Of a stretch of 64,000 bases of DNA, positions 1-6,472 are shown one piece after another; the first letter of the stretch is position 1, and the number at the start of each line of letters is the position of its first letter. A program made the translations under genes and the position numbers. Source of the stretch: Entomohabitans teleogrylli (GTDB taxonomy: Bacteria > Pseudomonadota > Gammaproteobacteria > Enterobacterales > Enterobacteriaceae); the NCBI RefSeq assembly GCF_001484765.1, contig NZ_LLXO01000014.1, forward strand, positions 1 to 64,000, in the 5' to 3' direction. The notes under the pieces were generated by a model. The model was not told the DNA's origin and searched no databases. It worked only from the letters and a program-made list of their open reading frames with translations.

Positions 1-123
1 ATCGCACAGGTTGGCATCGCGCAGGTCGGCATCGCACAGGTTGGCTCTGGATCCGCATTCGCGTGATGACTCTATCCAGACTCTGTGCTCGTCTAAAATT
101 TTAGCTAAATCAGATGTGTTCAT
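1..123 (-). CDS. Pentapeptide-repeat protein, N-terminal part (cut by window edge)
   Basis: The reverse strand opens with ATG at 123 after a GGAG ribosome site. After about 24 ordinary residues it runs into A-N-L-C-D / A-D-L-R-D / A-N-L-C-D units, which are tandem pentapeptide repeats (A[D/N]LXX) that fold into a right-handed beta-helix. The rest lies beyond base 1. Pentapeptide-repeat proteins are common in the early-left operons of lambdoid prophages; their role there is not established. It is the most distal gene of the leftward operon visible here. Confidence 0.8.
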   Translation of the reverse strand, partial: MNTSDLAKILDEHRVWIESSRECGSRANLCDADLRDANLCD

Positions 124-125
124 TG

Positions 126-224
126 TTAGCTCCAAAATGCGAATAAAATAAATGCGATTAATCCCCAGAAAATTGCGCAGAATGTGATAACGAAACCCCA
201 TACGACAATATTTGAATTCACCAT
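126..224 (-). CDS. Small single-pass membrane peptide, 32 aa
   Basis: An ATG at 224 gives a 32-residue peptide that is almost all hydrophobic (V-V-W-G-F-V-I-T-F then G-L-I-A-F-I-L-F), enough for one membrane helix. Its start overlaps the end of the DUF4060 gene, and its stop (126-128) overlaps the ribosome site of the pentapeptide gene, so it is packed into the operon. I do not recognise a family. Similar tiny membrane proteins are often missed in lambdoid early operons. No function is assigned. Confidence 0.55.
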   Translation of the reverse strand: MVNSNIVVWGFVITFCAIFWGLIAFILFAFWS

Positions 225-463
225 GGCGACACCCTGCCAGGTAAATCGGTTAATCTTCTTGCACCGGTCATTGCTGTAGCGATATAGCTTGACTCGCCGT
301 TGACAACCTCAACAAATATTTTTTTGCCATTAACTTTTACGGTGTAATTTGTTCTTTTGCCCTGTATGCCGTACTCACCGAATCTCATGTGATGCTCTGT
401 CAGAGCTGCCTCACATGCCGCTCTTTCAGTTGGTGATTTCCTGCTGCGGTTAATCAGTCTCAT
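218..463 (-). CDS. DUF4060 family phage protein
   Basis: This 81-residue basic protein begins M-R-L-I-N-R and has the R-x-A-C-x-A-A-L and R-F-G-x-[YF] blocks, then a V-x-V-N-G segment, that I associate with the DUF4060 family of lambdoid early-left operons. The function of the family is unknown. It sits between two other leftward early genes and overlaps the next downstream start by 7 bases, consistent with one polycistronic pL transcript. Confidence 0.75.
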   Translation of the reverse strand: MRLINRSRKSPTERAACEAALTEHHMRFGEYGIQGKRTNYTVKVNGKKIFVEVVNGESSYIATAMTGARRLTDLPGRVSPW

Positions 464-472
464 ATAATATCC

Positions 473-694
473 TTAGTCATATTTGACCCGGCCTGTTATT
501 AGTCCGATTCCCCACGATATCCACGGCAGGGTAAATCGCGGGGCGTATTTATTTTCGTATCTCAGTAATATCTTTCTTGCCGCTGCGTCACGCTGTGATT
601 TGCTGGTTATTTCCGGTTGACTCCACGCATGGTCTATTTCCGCCTTGGCTTTTCTGGCTATTGAGCGCAGAGCATTCAGTTCTTCCGGAGTCAC
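473..694 (-). CDS. Hypothetical early phage protein
   Basis: This reading frame gives about 73 residues from a GTG at 694; a TTG at 709 would add five. A GAGG lies about 9 bases before the GTG, which is why it is preferred. The protein is basic and helical (L-R-S-I-A-R-K-A-K-A-E-I), with a Trp-rich, hydrophobic C-terminal end. I do not recognise a family. Its place in the leftward recombination operon suggests an early accessory protein. Confidence 0.5.
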   Translation of the reverse strand: MTPEELNALRSIARKAKAEIDHAWSQPEITSKSQRDAAARKILLRYENKYAPRFTLPWISWGIGLITGRVKYD

Positions 695-736
695 AATTAA
701 CAACCTCAATTGCGTAGATAATGGTGTATTTCCGGC

Positions 737-1573
737 TCATGACTTAGCCCCTGAATTGTTATCTTTGGCCATGCTGTTCATGTCGTCGGCCTTTGTTGTT
801 GCTGGCTCTGCTTTTTCAAACCAGTCATCAGGAGTGGACATAGCATCGCGCAGGCTGGCGTAAATTTTCTTCATCTGAATCATCTGCGCCGGCCTCATTG
901 CCTCAACGCGGCACTGAATGCGTTTCTGTATCTGTTCTGATGTCACACCGAATTCGCTGCGGAACACGTCAACCATTTTCTTGATCGATTCAGGAGATGT
1001 ATCTGCTGTACTGGTCAGCGTGATTTCACATTGCCGTACTGCGGCTTCTATGACATCGCCGGGGATAACGCCGAGAATGCAGGCGCGCAGACGACGAGAC
1101 CCCTGATTGGCAACCATCTCGTAAATATCGCGCGGATCGTCAAGTTTTTTCTTTCCGTTTCTGGTGTAGCGAAAATGCGGTACAGCAAACGTCTTAACCT
1201 GCCGGGTATTTGTCTCTATGTCCCACGCAAACGCTTCGACAGTAGACTCACCTGATTTCTGCTCCAGCTCTCTGATTCCAAACTGGATATTCCCCCAGTT
1301 CTGGGCCAGCGCCTCGGCAAGGCGAATGCTGGGGCCGGTTACTTCTGCGCCGCCGCGAGAATACGAATACAGCGCGCCCTCTGCGAGGGTTGGTCTTGTG
1401 CAGGCCTGCAGAATTTTATCCATCGCACATATAGGATCTCGCGGAAATTTTTTGGCGATAACCATCGCCGCCTGAACTTCCTGAATTGCTCGCTGCTGTT
1501 CAACAGCGACCATTGCAGATCCTGCTGCCTGGGTTGCCGGGGCACCAAACGGATTGGCTACTGAGTTATTCAT
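737..1573 (-). CDS. Probable single-strand annealing protein (recombinase partner of the exonuclease)
   Basis: This 278-residue protein starts at ATG 1573 after AAGGA. It begins with a flexible N-terminus (N-P-F-G-A-P), followed by a conserved-looking core (K-F-P-R-D, S-R-G-G-A-E-V-T-G-P-S-I-R-L-A-E, N-Q-G-S-R-R-L-R-A-C-I-L) and an acidic tail. It directly follows, and overlaps by 8 bases, a RecE-type exonuclease gene. In lambdoid phages that position is held by the ssDNA annealing protein (Bet, RecT, Erf or Sak types). I cannot match it to RecT, Bet or Erf by eye, so the role rests on context and size. Related proteins are often annotated only as hypothetical. Confidence 0.55.
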   Translation of the reverse strand: MNNSVANPFGAPATQAAGSAMVAVEQQRAIQEVQAAMVIAKKFPRDPICAMDKILQACTRPTLAEGALYSYSRGGAEVTGPSIRLAEALAQNWGNIQFGIRELEQKSGESTVEAFAWDIETNTRQVKTFAVPHFRYTRNGKKKLDDPRDIYEMVANQGSRRLRACILGVIPGDVIEAAVRQCEITLTSTADTSPESIKKMVDVFRSEFGVTSEQIQKRIQCRVEAMRPAQMIQMKKIYASLRDAMSTPDDWFEKAEPATTKADDMNSMAKDNNSGAKS

Positions 1574-2384
1574 CACGATTCCTTGCCCACGCAGGGCGCT
1601 GTATCATTTCAAATCCCAGGCCCCACTCATTACTGATTTTTGCCTGGTGGAATGTTTGCAGGTCACGGCGATAAATCCGGTATCCTGCATCATGATCATC
1701 ATCATCAAGCACAAAGAGCCTCACCGGATAACGACCGCAATCAATGCTTTCACTCACTGCGAGAAACGCAAATCTTGGCGCCACGCCATTGATAATTTTG
1801 TAACCATCGCAGTACATGGCCTCCTGGACGTGATACCGAAACTCTTCGATATGACGCGAAAATCTCTGCATATCCGCAACTTTCTTCACATCAACTATGA
1901 AATGGTGATTTCTCAGCATCCTGTCTGGTCTGGATCTGCATAGTTCTCCGGTTTCCGGGTCTGTCCAGTAAATTGATGCCTCGCTATCTCCCTCCTGTTC
2001 CAGCAACCACCTGGCGCCGGGGTGAGCAAAGACGCTTTCGCGCATCAGTTTTAATTTCCTGCCCTCATCTGAGCTCATTACCGTCATTTTTAAACCAACA
2101 CACTGAAGAATAAATTCAGCCTCTTCAGCTTTTCCTGAATTAGTTCTGCGATTAAATTCAGGCGCCACAATGAATCGTTTATCAAATTCATCAGGTTCAA
2201 GTAATAAGCAGTGAAGCGCGGTTCCCATATCCAGAGATTTCGTTTTTTCATTATCTACTGGAGCAAGTTTTCGCCACTGATAAATAGCAGGGCTTATTGC
2301 AATATCATCCAGTTGAGACTTGCTTATCCCCGGACCACCATGATATTCATCATTTGATATTCCGTGATAAATTCCCTGTTTCAT
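1566..2384 (-). CDS. RecE-type PD-(D/E)XK exonuclease
   Basis: About 273 residues. The N-terminal Y-H-G-G-P-G-I-S-K-S-Q-L-D block is the hallmark of the RecE C-terminal (exonuclease VIII) family. Downstream, the D-M-G-T-A-L-H-C-L-L-L-E-P block, the R-S-R-P-D-R-M stretch and the V-D-V-K-K segment supply the His, Asp and D-x-K residues of a PD-(D/E)XK nuclease core. Family members degrade the 5' strand of double-stranded ends to expose 3' tails for annealing. The start at 2384 has a GAGGG seven bases upstream; ATG 2390 is an alternative. The annealing-protein candidate follows immediately. Confidence 0.85.
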   Translation of the reverse strand: MKQGIYHGISNDEYHGGPGISKSQLDDIAISPAIYQWRKLAPVDNEKTKSLDMGTALHCLLLEPDEFDKRFIVAPEFNRRTNSGKAEEAEFILQCVGLKMTVMSSDEGRKLKLMRESVFAHPGARWLLEQEGDSEASIYWTDPETGELCRSRPDRMLRNHHFIVDVKKVADMQRFSRHIEEFRYHVQEAMYCDGYKIINGVAPRFAFLAVSESIDCGRYPVRLFVLDDDDHDAGYRIYRRDLQTFHQAKISNEWGLGFEMIQRPAWARNRDE

Positions 2385-2386
2385 TA

Positions 2387-2674
2387 TCATTCCCTCACCG
2401 AATATTCATATTCACATTGTTTCTTTGCCAGCATTTCTGCTGTGATACGCATGAACTCAGAGGCCAAATCCTGATAATCAACATCATCCATTAGAGAGTT
2501 TATTGCAGCGTGATCTGCATGTGTATTTCTGATCATTGCTGCAAGGTGGTGATATTTGAGTTCGCTCTCATAGAAATCAGCCAGGTCTGATTCCATTTTC
2601 TCAATTGCTATTTGTGCACAGTTCTCATCACAGCGTAACTGTTCTGCCCGGTCATGCATAATATAAGTCTGCAT
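2387..2674 (-). CDS. Hypothetical early phage protein
   Basis: A 95-residue acidic, helical protein starting at ATG 2674 with AGGGG eight bases before it. Its stop overlaps the alternative start of the exonuclease gene, indicating coupling within the pL operon. Heptad-like stretches (A-I-E-K-M-E-S-D-L-A-D-F-Y) suggest a helical bundle. I do not recognise a family and assign no function. Confidence 0.6.
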   Translation of the reverse strand: MQTYIMHDRAEQLRCDENCAQIAIEKMESDLADFYESELKYHHLAAMIRNTHADHAAINSLMDDVDYQDLASEFMRITAEMLAKKQCEYEYSVRE

Positions 2675-2750
2675 ATCGATCACCCCTGAATTCTGAGTGT
2701 AAAAATCCCTGCCGCTATCGGCATAATTAATTAGATCTGGTAATTTGCTG

Positions 2751-2870
2751 TCAGATTAAATCAGGGTTGCCTTTCTGAGCCAGAACGTAGCAGAGGCGGC
2801 GAACCATCACCCAGAACAGCGAAAGGGGAATTGCCTGCTGCTGTGGTGGTTTCATCATGAAATCTCTCAT
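2751..2870 (-). CDS. Small basic protein, first gene of the pL operon
   Basis: The ATG at 2870 follows a strong GAGGAG ribosome site and gives 39 residues. It has a short hydrophobic stretch (I-P-L-S-L-F-W-V-M-V) followed by R-R-L-C-Y. It is the first good reading frame downstream of pL, where lambdoid phages often encode tiny host-inhibitory or regulatory proteins such as Kil. No homology is claimed. It competes with a longer frame (2761-2970) that has worse composition and no ribosome site. Confidence 0.5.
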   Translation of the reverse strand: MRDFMMKPPQQQAIPLSLFWVMVRRLCYVLAQKGNPDLI

Positions 2871-2956
2871 CCTGCATCTCCTCTGGTATCCCTTTACGCC
2901 GGGTAGCGGAACGTTTTCCTGTCGCGCCAGCTTGTTGCTGTTGCTTCGATGAACTT

Positions 2957-2984
2957 AGAATACTACACAAAGTAGATTAGTCAA
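2957..2984 (-). promoter_or_regulatory. pL promoter with repressor operator OL
   Basis: Reading the minus strand, TTGACT (2984-2979), a 16-base spacer and TATTCT (2962-2957) form a good sigma-70 promoter driving the leftward operon. The spacer holds CTACTTTGTGTAG, a CTAC-N5-GTAG dyad. The 20 bases 2957-2976 are an exact inverted copy of 3610-3629 at pR, the arrangement expected of OL and OR bound by one repressor. Confidence 0.8.
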
Positions 2985-3076
2985 CACTAAAAGTAGAAAA
3001 TAGAAGGGTTTGAGCTACAATAAATTGTATTTTGTTGTTTTTATTGTGTATTTAGTAGAAAAAGAACGAAAAAAAA

Positions 3077-3100
3077 CCGGCACAAAGGCCGGATTTTTTG
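3077..3100. terminator. Bidirectional terminator below the repressor gene
   Basis: A CCGGC / GCCGG hairpin with runs of T on both flanks (ATTTTTT to the right, a longer A tract to the left), just past the repressor stop codon. It should end the repressor transcript and insulate it from pL. Confidence 0.75.
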
Positions 3101-3109
3101 TTTGAGTGG

Positions 3110-3550
3110 TTAGCGAGAGTATTTTGTGTAGTATTCTTTCAACTCTTTGTATCGCATTTCGAAAGCGGAAAGCATGTTGCGGGCTTCTATGTCAGGAAAT
3201 TTCCTGAAAAGTAGCAGTAATCGGATCTCATCTTCACTCAATCCAGGAAATTTTTCTTCCTGGCTGGTGATTGCTGGGAGTTGTTCTGTTGGGGATGTTG
3301 CGTATTCAGCTGTATCCTCCTGAACTGTGTGCTCGCCGTAGTCAAGCCATGAGGTGGTAACCCCAAGCCATGTGGCAATCTTTTGCATTTTTTCGGTGCG
3401 AGGCTTCGCCGTACCCATAGTATAGCGGCGGGCCATCTCGTATGTGACTTTGATAGCTGAACTTAAATCATTGACAGAATAGCCTTTTTCTTTAAGTACG
3501 GCATTTAGCCGGTCAGCAAAGTCCTGATGTCTTTTCTTGTCTTCTACCAT
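3110..3550 (-). CDS. CI-like prophage repressor lacking a peptidase domain
   Basis: About 146 residues from ATG 3550 (M-V-E-D-K-K-R). Residues ~10-65 are an XRE-type helix-turn-helix (F-A-D-R-L-N ... Y-S-V-N-D-L-S-S-A-I ... Y-E-M-A-R-R-Y-T ... P-R-T-E-K-M-Q-K-I-A-T-W-L-G). The remaining ~70 residues are an acidic helical tail with no S24/LexA-like protease motifs. It lies between divergent pL and pR with matching operators, the standard position of the lysogeny repressor. Lack of a cleavage domain means RecA-stimulated autocleavage is unlikely. A perfect CTAC-N5-GTAG palindrome overlaps its start codon and suggests autoregulation. Confidence 0.85.
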   Translation of the reverse strand: MVEDKKRHQDFADRLNAVLKEKGYSVNDLSSAIKVTYEMARRYTMGTAKPRTEKMQKIATWLGVTTSWLDYGEHTVQEDTAEYATSPTEQLPAITSQEEKFPGLSEDEIRLLLLFRKFPDIEARNMLSAFEMRYKELKEYYTKYSR

Positions 3551-3559
3551 ATGTAGAAG
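3541..3559. promoter_or_regulatory. Operator-like palindrome over the repressor start
   Basis: CTTCTACCATATGTAGAAG is a perfect dyad with the same CTAC-N5-GTAG core as the pL and pR operators, and it includes the repressor's ATG. Binding here would block the repressor's own transcription or translation. The sequence shows the dyad; the role is inferred. Confidence 0.65.
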
Positions 3560-3601
3560 ATTAAGCGAGTAGTTCAACATAGTCATTTCTATTTTAAATA
3601 G

Positions 3602-3629
3602 TTGCTTTTTCTACTTTGTGTAGTATTCT
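3602..3629 (+). promoter_or_regulatory. pR promoter with repressor operator OR
   Basis: TTGCTT (3602-3607), a 16-base spacer and TATTCT (3624-3629) make the rightward early promoter. The spacer contains the CTAC-N5-GTAG dyad at 3611-3623, and 3610-3629 is an exact inverted copy of the pL operator. Confidence 0.75.
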
Positions 3630-3655
3630 GTGTTCAACCAACCAAGGAGAACGCA

Positions 3656-3949
3656 ATGATCACTACGCCTTACAAGAACATCACGGAAAAAGCAGTTAAG
3701 TCCGTAGGGACGCTCTCTTACGTCACCCGTATGTTCGATCTTAAATCTGTCCAGTCGGTCGCTAACTGGATTGCTCGCAATAAGGTCCCTGATACCCGTG
3801 TCACAAAGCTATGTGAGATGGGCGGCTGGGTTGTCACTCCGTATGAATTGCGGCCCGACATCCATCTCAACCCAACCAGTGGAATTCCAGAGGATGTTAT
3901 CAACAAATGGAAATTGAGGCTGACACATGAAAATCACACCGACAGTTGA
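3656..3949 (+). CDS. Cro-like DNA-binding regulator
   Basis: A 97-residue protein starting at ATG 3656 after AAGGAG. It is the first gene of the pR transcript. It has a compact helix-turn-helix-like segment (M-F-D-L-K-S-V-Q-S-V-A-N-W-I-A-R-N-K-V-P), as in YdaS/Cro-type regulators that read the same operators as the prophage repressor. Function as Cro is inferred from position and this segment. It overlaps the next gene by about 23 bases. Confidence 0.7.
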   Translation: MITTPYKNITEKAVKSVGTLSYVTRMFDLKSVQSVANWIARNKVPDTRVTKLCEMGGWVVTPYELRPDIHLNPTSGIPEDVINKWKLRLTHENHTDS

Positions 3950-4376
3950 GCAGATAGCAGATGTAATTCAGCAGCGCGCACAGAGATTTGGCTGGAAAAG
4001 CGTGGGCGTGGACATGGCTGCAAAATATCAGGAGAAGCGGGGCGGTGATCTGCTGCCGGCGCCAGATACTGAGGACGGCATCAGAAACGCTGTGCAGCGC
4101 GTCAGGAGAATCTGGCAGGGGCTGTCGGGTTGCAATTATCGCGCGATGGCCGAAGACCTTCGGGATGTTGCTCTGGAGACGATACCAACGCGCCAGCGCA
4201 TGGAGCTGGAGCAACCAGACGCACCAGAACTGTCAATGGCCAGAGTCATGGAGGCATACGGTCAGACGATGTCAGCAATCACGGTCCGCTGCCCGTCTGC
4301 CATGTCTCAGCTGAACAAACTGATTGAAAGTTTGCAGGCACTGTATCCGATCGTCGAACAAATGGCGGTTATGTAG
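3927..4376 (+). CDS. Early regulator in the cII position (YdaT-like)
   Basis: A 149-residue protein with an N-terminal helical part (I-A-D-V-I-Q-Q-R-A-Q-R-F-G-W) and two likely amphipathic C-terminal helices. It lies between the cro-like gene and the replication gene, where lambda has cII and Rac-type prophages have ydaT. I recall similar proteins annotated as the YdaT toxin family, but the residue match is loose, so the name is tentative. It could act as a CII-like activator or as a host-growth inhibitor. Confidence 0.5.
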   Translation: MKITPTVEQIADVIQQRAQRFGWKSVGVDMAAKYQEKRGGDLLPAPDTEDGIRNAVQRVRRIWQGLSGCNYRAMAEDLRDVALETIPTRQRMELEQPDAPELSMARVMEAYGQTMSAITVRCPSAMSQLNKLIESLQALYPIVEQMAVM

Positions 4377-4390
4377 TGACCGGAGGAAGC

Positions 4391-4486
4391 ATGATTTTAT
4401 CAAATAAAAAATCCGCGTCGGGCGAAGACACGGATTTCTGGTATTGCATGAATTATCACCATGACAACATACAGGGTGCATTATGA
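4391..4486 (+). CDS. Small protein coupled to the O replication gene
   Basis: ATG at 4391 follows GGAGGAAG and encodes 31 residues ending Q-G-A-L. The stop overlaps the start of the O gene as ATGA, so translation may be coupled. The coding DNA also forms a hairpin at 4409-4437 (11-bp stem with one mismatch, 7-base loop GGGCGAA). The peptide could therefore be incidental to an RNA structure. Confidence 0.45.
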   Translation: MILSNKKSASGEDTDFWYCMNYHHDNIQGAL

Positions 4487-5337
4487 CAAATGCTGCAAAG
4501 GTTATCAAATTCCCCGGGCCTGAACCTGCCTGGAAGGAGCAGCGAGTGGCTGATACAGACGACGGTTTTACTCGTCTGGCAAACGAACTCTATGAAGAGC
4601 TGATTGGAGCCAATCTGACGCGAAATCAGGCGAAAGTGGCACATGCGGTTTGCCGGAAAACGTATGGATTTAACAAGAGGATGGATCGCATTGCAGATGC
4701 CCAGATCGCCCAGTTAACCAGACTGCCAAGACAGAAGGTTAACGCTGTAAAAAATGAGCTGATAGGTATGCGTGTGCTCATCACTGAGGGGGGGTTAATT
4801 GGCCCGAATAAAAATCTCAATGAGTGGAATATTCCACCAGTAAAAAGCGGGCCAAAGTGTCACCACGATAGTTACAGTCACCACGATAGTGACACTGTCC
4901 CCACCATAGTGACAAAAATTGTCACCAAAACAGTGACAGACCTGTCACCAAAACAGGGACACACAAAAGACACTATTACAAAAGACAATAAAGACAATAT
5001 AAATATACCCCCTATAGTCCCCCTGGAGTCTGCGAAGAAAAAACCAGTGAAACGGGCAACGCAGTTTCCCGTTGGATTCACTCCGACAGACGGAAACCGA
5101 ACACTGGCAGAAAATCTTGGGGTCGATCTGCGTGGCGAGATGGAAGCATTCGCCGATTATCACCAGTCCAAGGGCTCGACGTTCAGGGACTGGTCCCTGG
5201 CACTGAATACCTGGCTGCGTAACGCCGCAAAATTTGGCCGATCAACTCCACCGGCCGCAAAGCGCAGGCCTGCGCCTGAGGGATTTGCTGAAAAAAACTA
5301 TGGTCAGACTGAAATTCCGTCCTGGATGGAGGAGTGA
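4483..5337 (+). CDS. Phage replication protein O (origin-binding initiator)
   Basis: 284 residues. The N-terminal ~110 residues match the phage replication O winged-helix domain: D-D-G-F-T-R-L-A-N-E-L-Y-E, L-T-R-N-Q-A-K-V, R-K-T-Y-G-F-N-K-x-M-D-R-I, and G-G-L-I-G-P-N-K-N-L-N-E-W. The domain binds origin iterons. A low-complexity linker rich in His, Ser, Thr and Lys follows, encoded by the iterons themselves. The C-terminal third should contact the helicase loader. It overlaps the DnaC-like gene downstream. Layout and domain order are as in lambda O. Confidence 0.93.
   Translation: MTNAAKVIKFPGPEPAWKEQRVADTDDGFTRLANELYEELIGANLTRNQAKVAHAVCRKTYGFNKRMDRIADAQIAQLTRLPRQKVNAVKNELIGMRVLITEGGLIGPNKNLNEWNIPPVKSGPKCHHDSYSHHDSDTVPTIVTKIVTKTVTDLSPKQGHTKDTITKDNKDNINIPPIVPLESAKKKPVKRATQFPVGFTPTDGNRTLAENLGVDLRGEMEAFADYHQSKGSTFRDWSLALNTWLRNAAKFGRSTPPAAKRRPAPEGFAEKNYGQTEIPSWMEE
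4859..4960 (+). repeat. Replication origin: five 17-bp iterons inside the O gene
   Basis: Five copies of a dyad-shaped repeat near GTCACCACGATAGTGAC begin at 4859, 4877, 4897, 4921 and 4944. The second is the fullest dyad; the last two have AAAACAG in the middle. Bases 4961-5015 just after are very A+T rich, as expected of an unwinding element. This is the lambda ori arrangement (iterons in O followed by an AT-rich tract). Confidence 0.88.
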
Positions 5338-5339
5338 TC

Positions 5340-6215
5340 ATGAATCTCGACGAACGAATTTCTGCTCTGGAAAAAAAACTCATTGAGCTGGCCAGCCCTC
5401 CACAGATTATCGAGCACTCGGAGGTGGTTATCAGTCGTGAGATTTGCCCGGAGCATGGCGAATATGAACAGCGCAGGCGCATATCCACGGCCCAGGCGCC
5501 GATACGGCTGCCGGTGATTCCCTCACGGTGTCCGGGTTGTATCCGTGAGGAGCTGATAGGGCTGCAGGCAGAAAAAATAAATCGCGAGGAACTGGTACGA
5601 AAAAACACAACTGACAGGTTGCTGGCTGAGCTGAACGTTCCTGAGCGATTTTCAGACTGTACGCTGGAAAACTATGAGCCAGTCAACGCAGACGCAAAAC
5701 GCGCGCTCAGGGTTTGCCAGGCATACGCATCGAAATGGCCTCAGCGTCTGCAGAATGGTGGCGGACTTGTTATGTGTGGCAAGCCCGGTACCGGTAAAAA
5801 CCATTTGGCACTGGCTATTGCCAGACAGGTGATAACTCAGTATCAGAGCCCGGTAGTGTTCACTACAGCGCTGAAAATTGCCCGGGAATTTAAATCCACC
5901 TGGTCGAAAAACTCCGCCAGGACGGAGGATGATGTCATTCGACATTTCACACGTCCCGACCTGCTGATCATCGATGAGGTCGGTGTCCAGTTTGGTACCG
6001 AGGCAGAAAAATTAATCATGTTTGAGGTAATCAATACCAGGTACGAGCGTATGCGGCCAACAATTTTAATTAGCAATCAGAGCAAAGAGGATCTGGCGGC
6101 ATTCATCGGTGAAAGGGTGATAGACCGCATGAACGACGGCGGAGGTTGCACGCTGGCGTTCACGTGGGGAAGTTATCGCTCTTCTCAGCCAGGTAAAAGC
6201 GAGGCAGCCAATTGA
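5340..6215 (+). CDS. DnaC-like helicase loader ATPase
   Basis: 291 residues from ATG 5340 after GGAGG. The N-terminus has a possible zinc site (C36-x2-H39 and C64-x2-C67). The AAA+ core has Walker A G-K-P-G-T-G-K-N-H (147-155), identical to E. coli DnaC in my memory, Walker B L-L-I-I-D-E-V-G (208-215), and late G-E-R-V-I-D-R-M and W-G-S-Y-R-S motifs also seen in DnaC. It should deliver the host DnaB helicase to the O-bound origin, replacing lambda P. Confidence 0.92.
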   Translation: MNLDERISALEKKLIELASPPQIIEHSEVVISREICPEHGEYEQRRRISTAQAPIRLPVIPSRCPGCIREELIGLQAEKINREELVRKNTTDRLLAELNVPERFSDCTLENYEPVNADAKRALRVCQAYASKWPQRLQNGGGLVMCGKPGTGKNHLALAIARQVITQYQSPVVFTTALKIAREFKSTWSKNSARTEDDVIRHFTRPDLLIIDEVGVQFGTEAEKLIMFEVINTRYERMRPTILISNQSKEDLAAFIGERVIDRMNDGGGCTLAFTWGSYRSSQPGKSEAAN

Positions 6216-6320
6216 CACAGCCAATCTCCCGGGGATATATTCCTAAGGCGTCGGCAAAATCCGGCGCCGGGATTGGCATCCTGGAAAGGTAAAGCGCATA
6301 ACCGCGCCAGCGGTTTTTTT
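6216..6320 (+). ncRNA. Candidate C4-type antisense RNA with terminator
   Basis: The RNA would end at a terminator (ACCGC-gcca-GCGGT then T6, 6301-6320). Two segments just before it, AGGTAAAG (6287-6294) and GCATAACCG (6296-6304), are perfectly complementary to CTTTACCT (6385-6392) and CGGTTATGC (6394-6402) in the leader of the antirepressor mRNA. The paired segments occur in an order that suits two loop-loop contacts rather than one long duplex. This resembles the C4 antisense RNAs that control ant genes in P1/P7 and P22-like phages. The 5' end is not determined. Confidence 0.6.
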
Positions 6321-6345
6321 ATGCGTTAAGCATAGTCGCATCTCA

Positions 6346-6429
6346 ATGGTGGGGCATGTGGGGGCGCCGAAAGGTGCGCCGGTTCTTTACCTCCGGTTAT
6401 GCCAACCCTGCATGTCTCACCGCCACTGA
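6346..6429 (+). CDS. Leader peptide upstream of the antirepressor (Ash/Icd-like start)
   Basis: A 27-codon frame starting M-V-G-H-V-G-A-P-K-G-A-P-V. It resembles the first residues of Ash/Icd-type proteins that precede antirepressor genes in many enterobacterial prophages, but it stops early. Both antisense target segments lie inside it, so translation of this peptide may be what the antisense RNA controls. It may also be a decayed ash gene. Confidence 0.4.
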   Translation: MVGHVGAPKGAPVLYLRLCQPCMSHRH

Positions 6430-6472
6430 TTGGCATCAGTAGTGGTGATTAACCAGACAAAAGGTAAATCCC

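Noticed and set aside
2761..2970. 69-residue minus-strand frame downstream of pL
   Set aside because: Biased composition, start inside the pL -10 region, no ribosome site; the 39-residue frame at 2751-2870 has a strong one.
2684..3000. Search for an N antiterminator gene and nut sites near pL
   Set aside because: No N-like Arg-rich gene or boxA/boxB pair was convincing. Antitermination by RNA (put-like) cannot be excluded but no structure was recognised.
4409..4437. Hairpin in the small frame before O as a terminator or boxB
   Set aside because: No T-run, and its 7-base loop is not a known N-binding loop; left only as a note on that gene.
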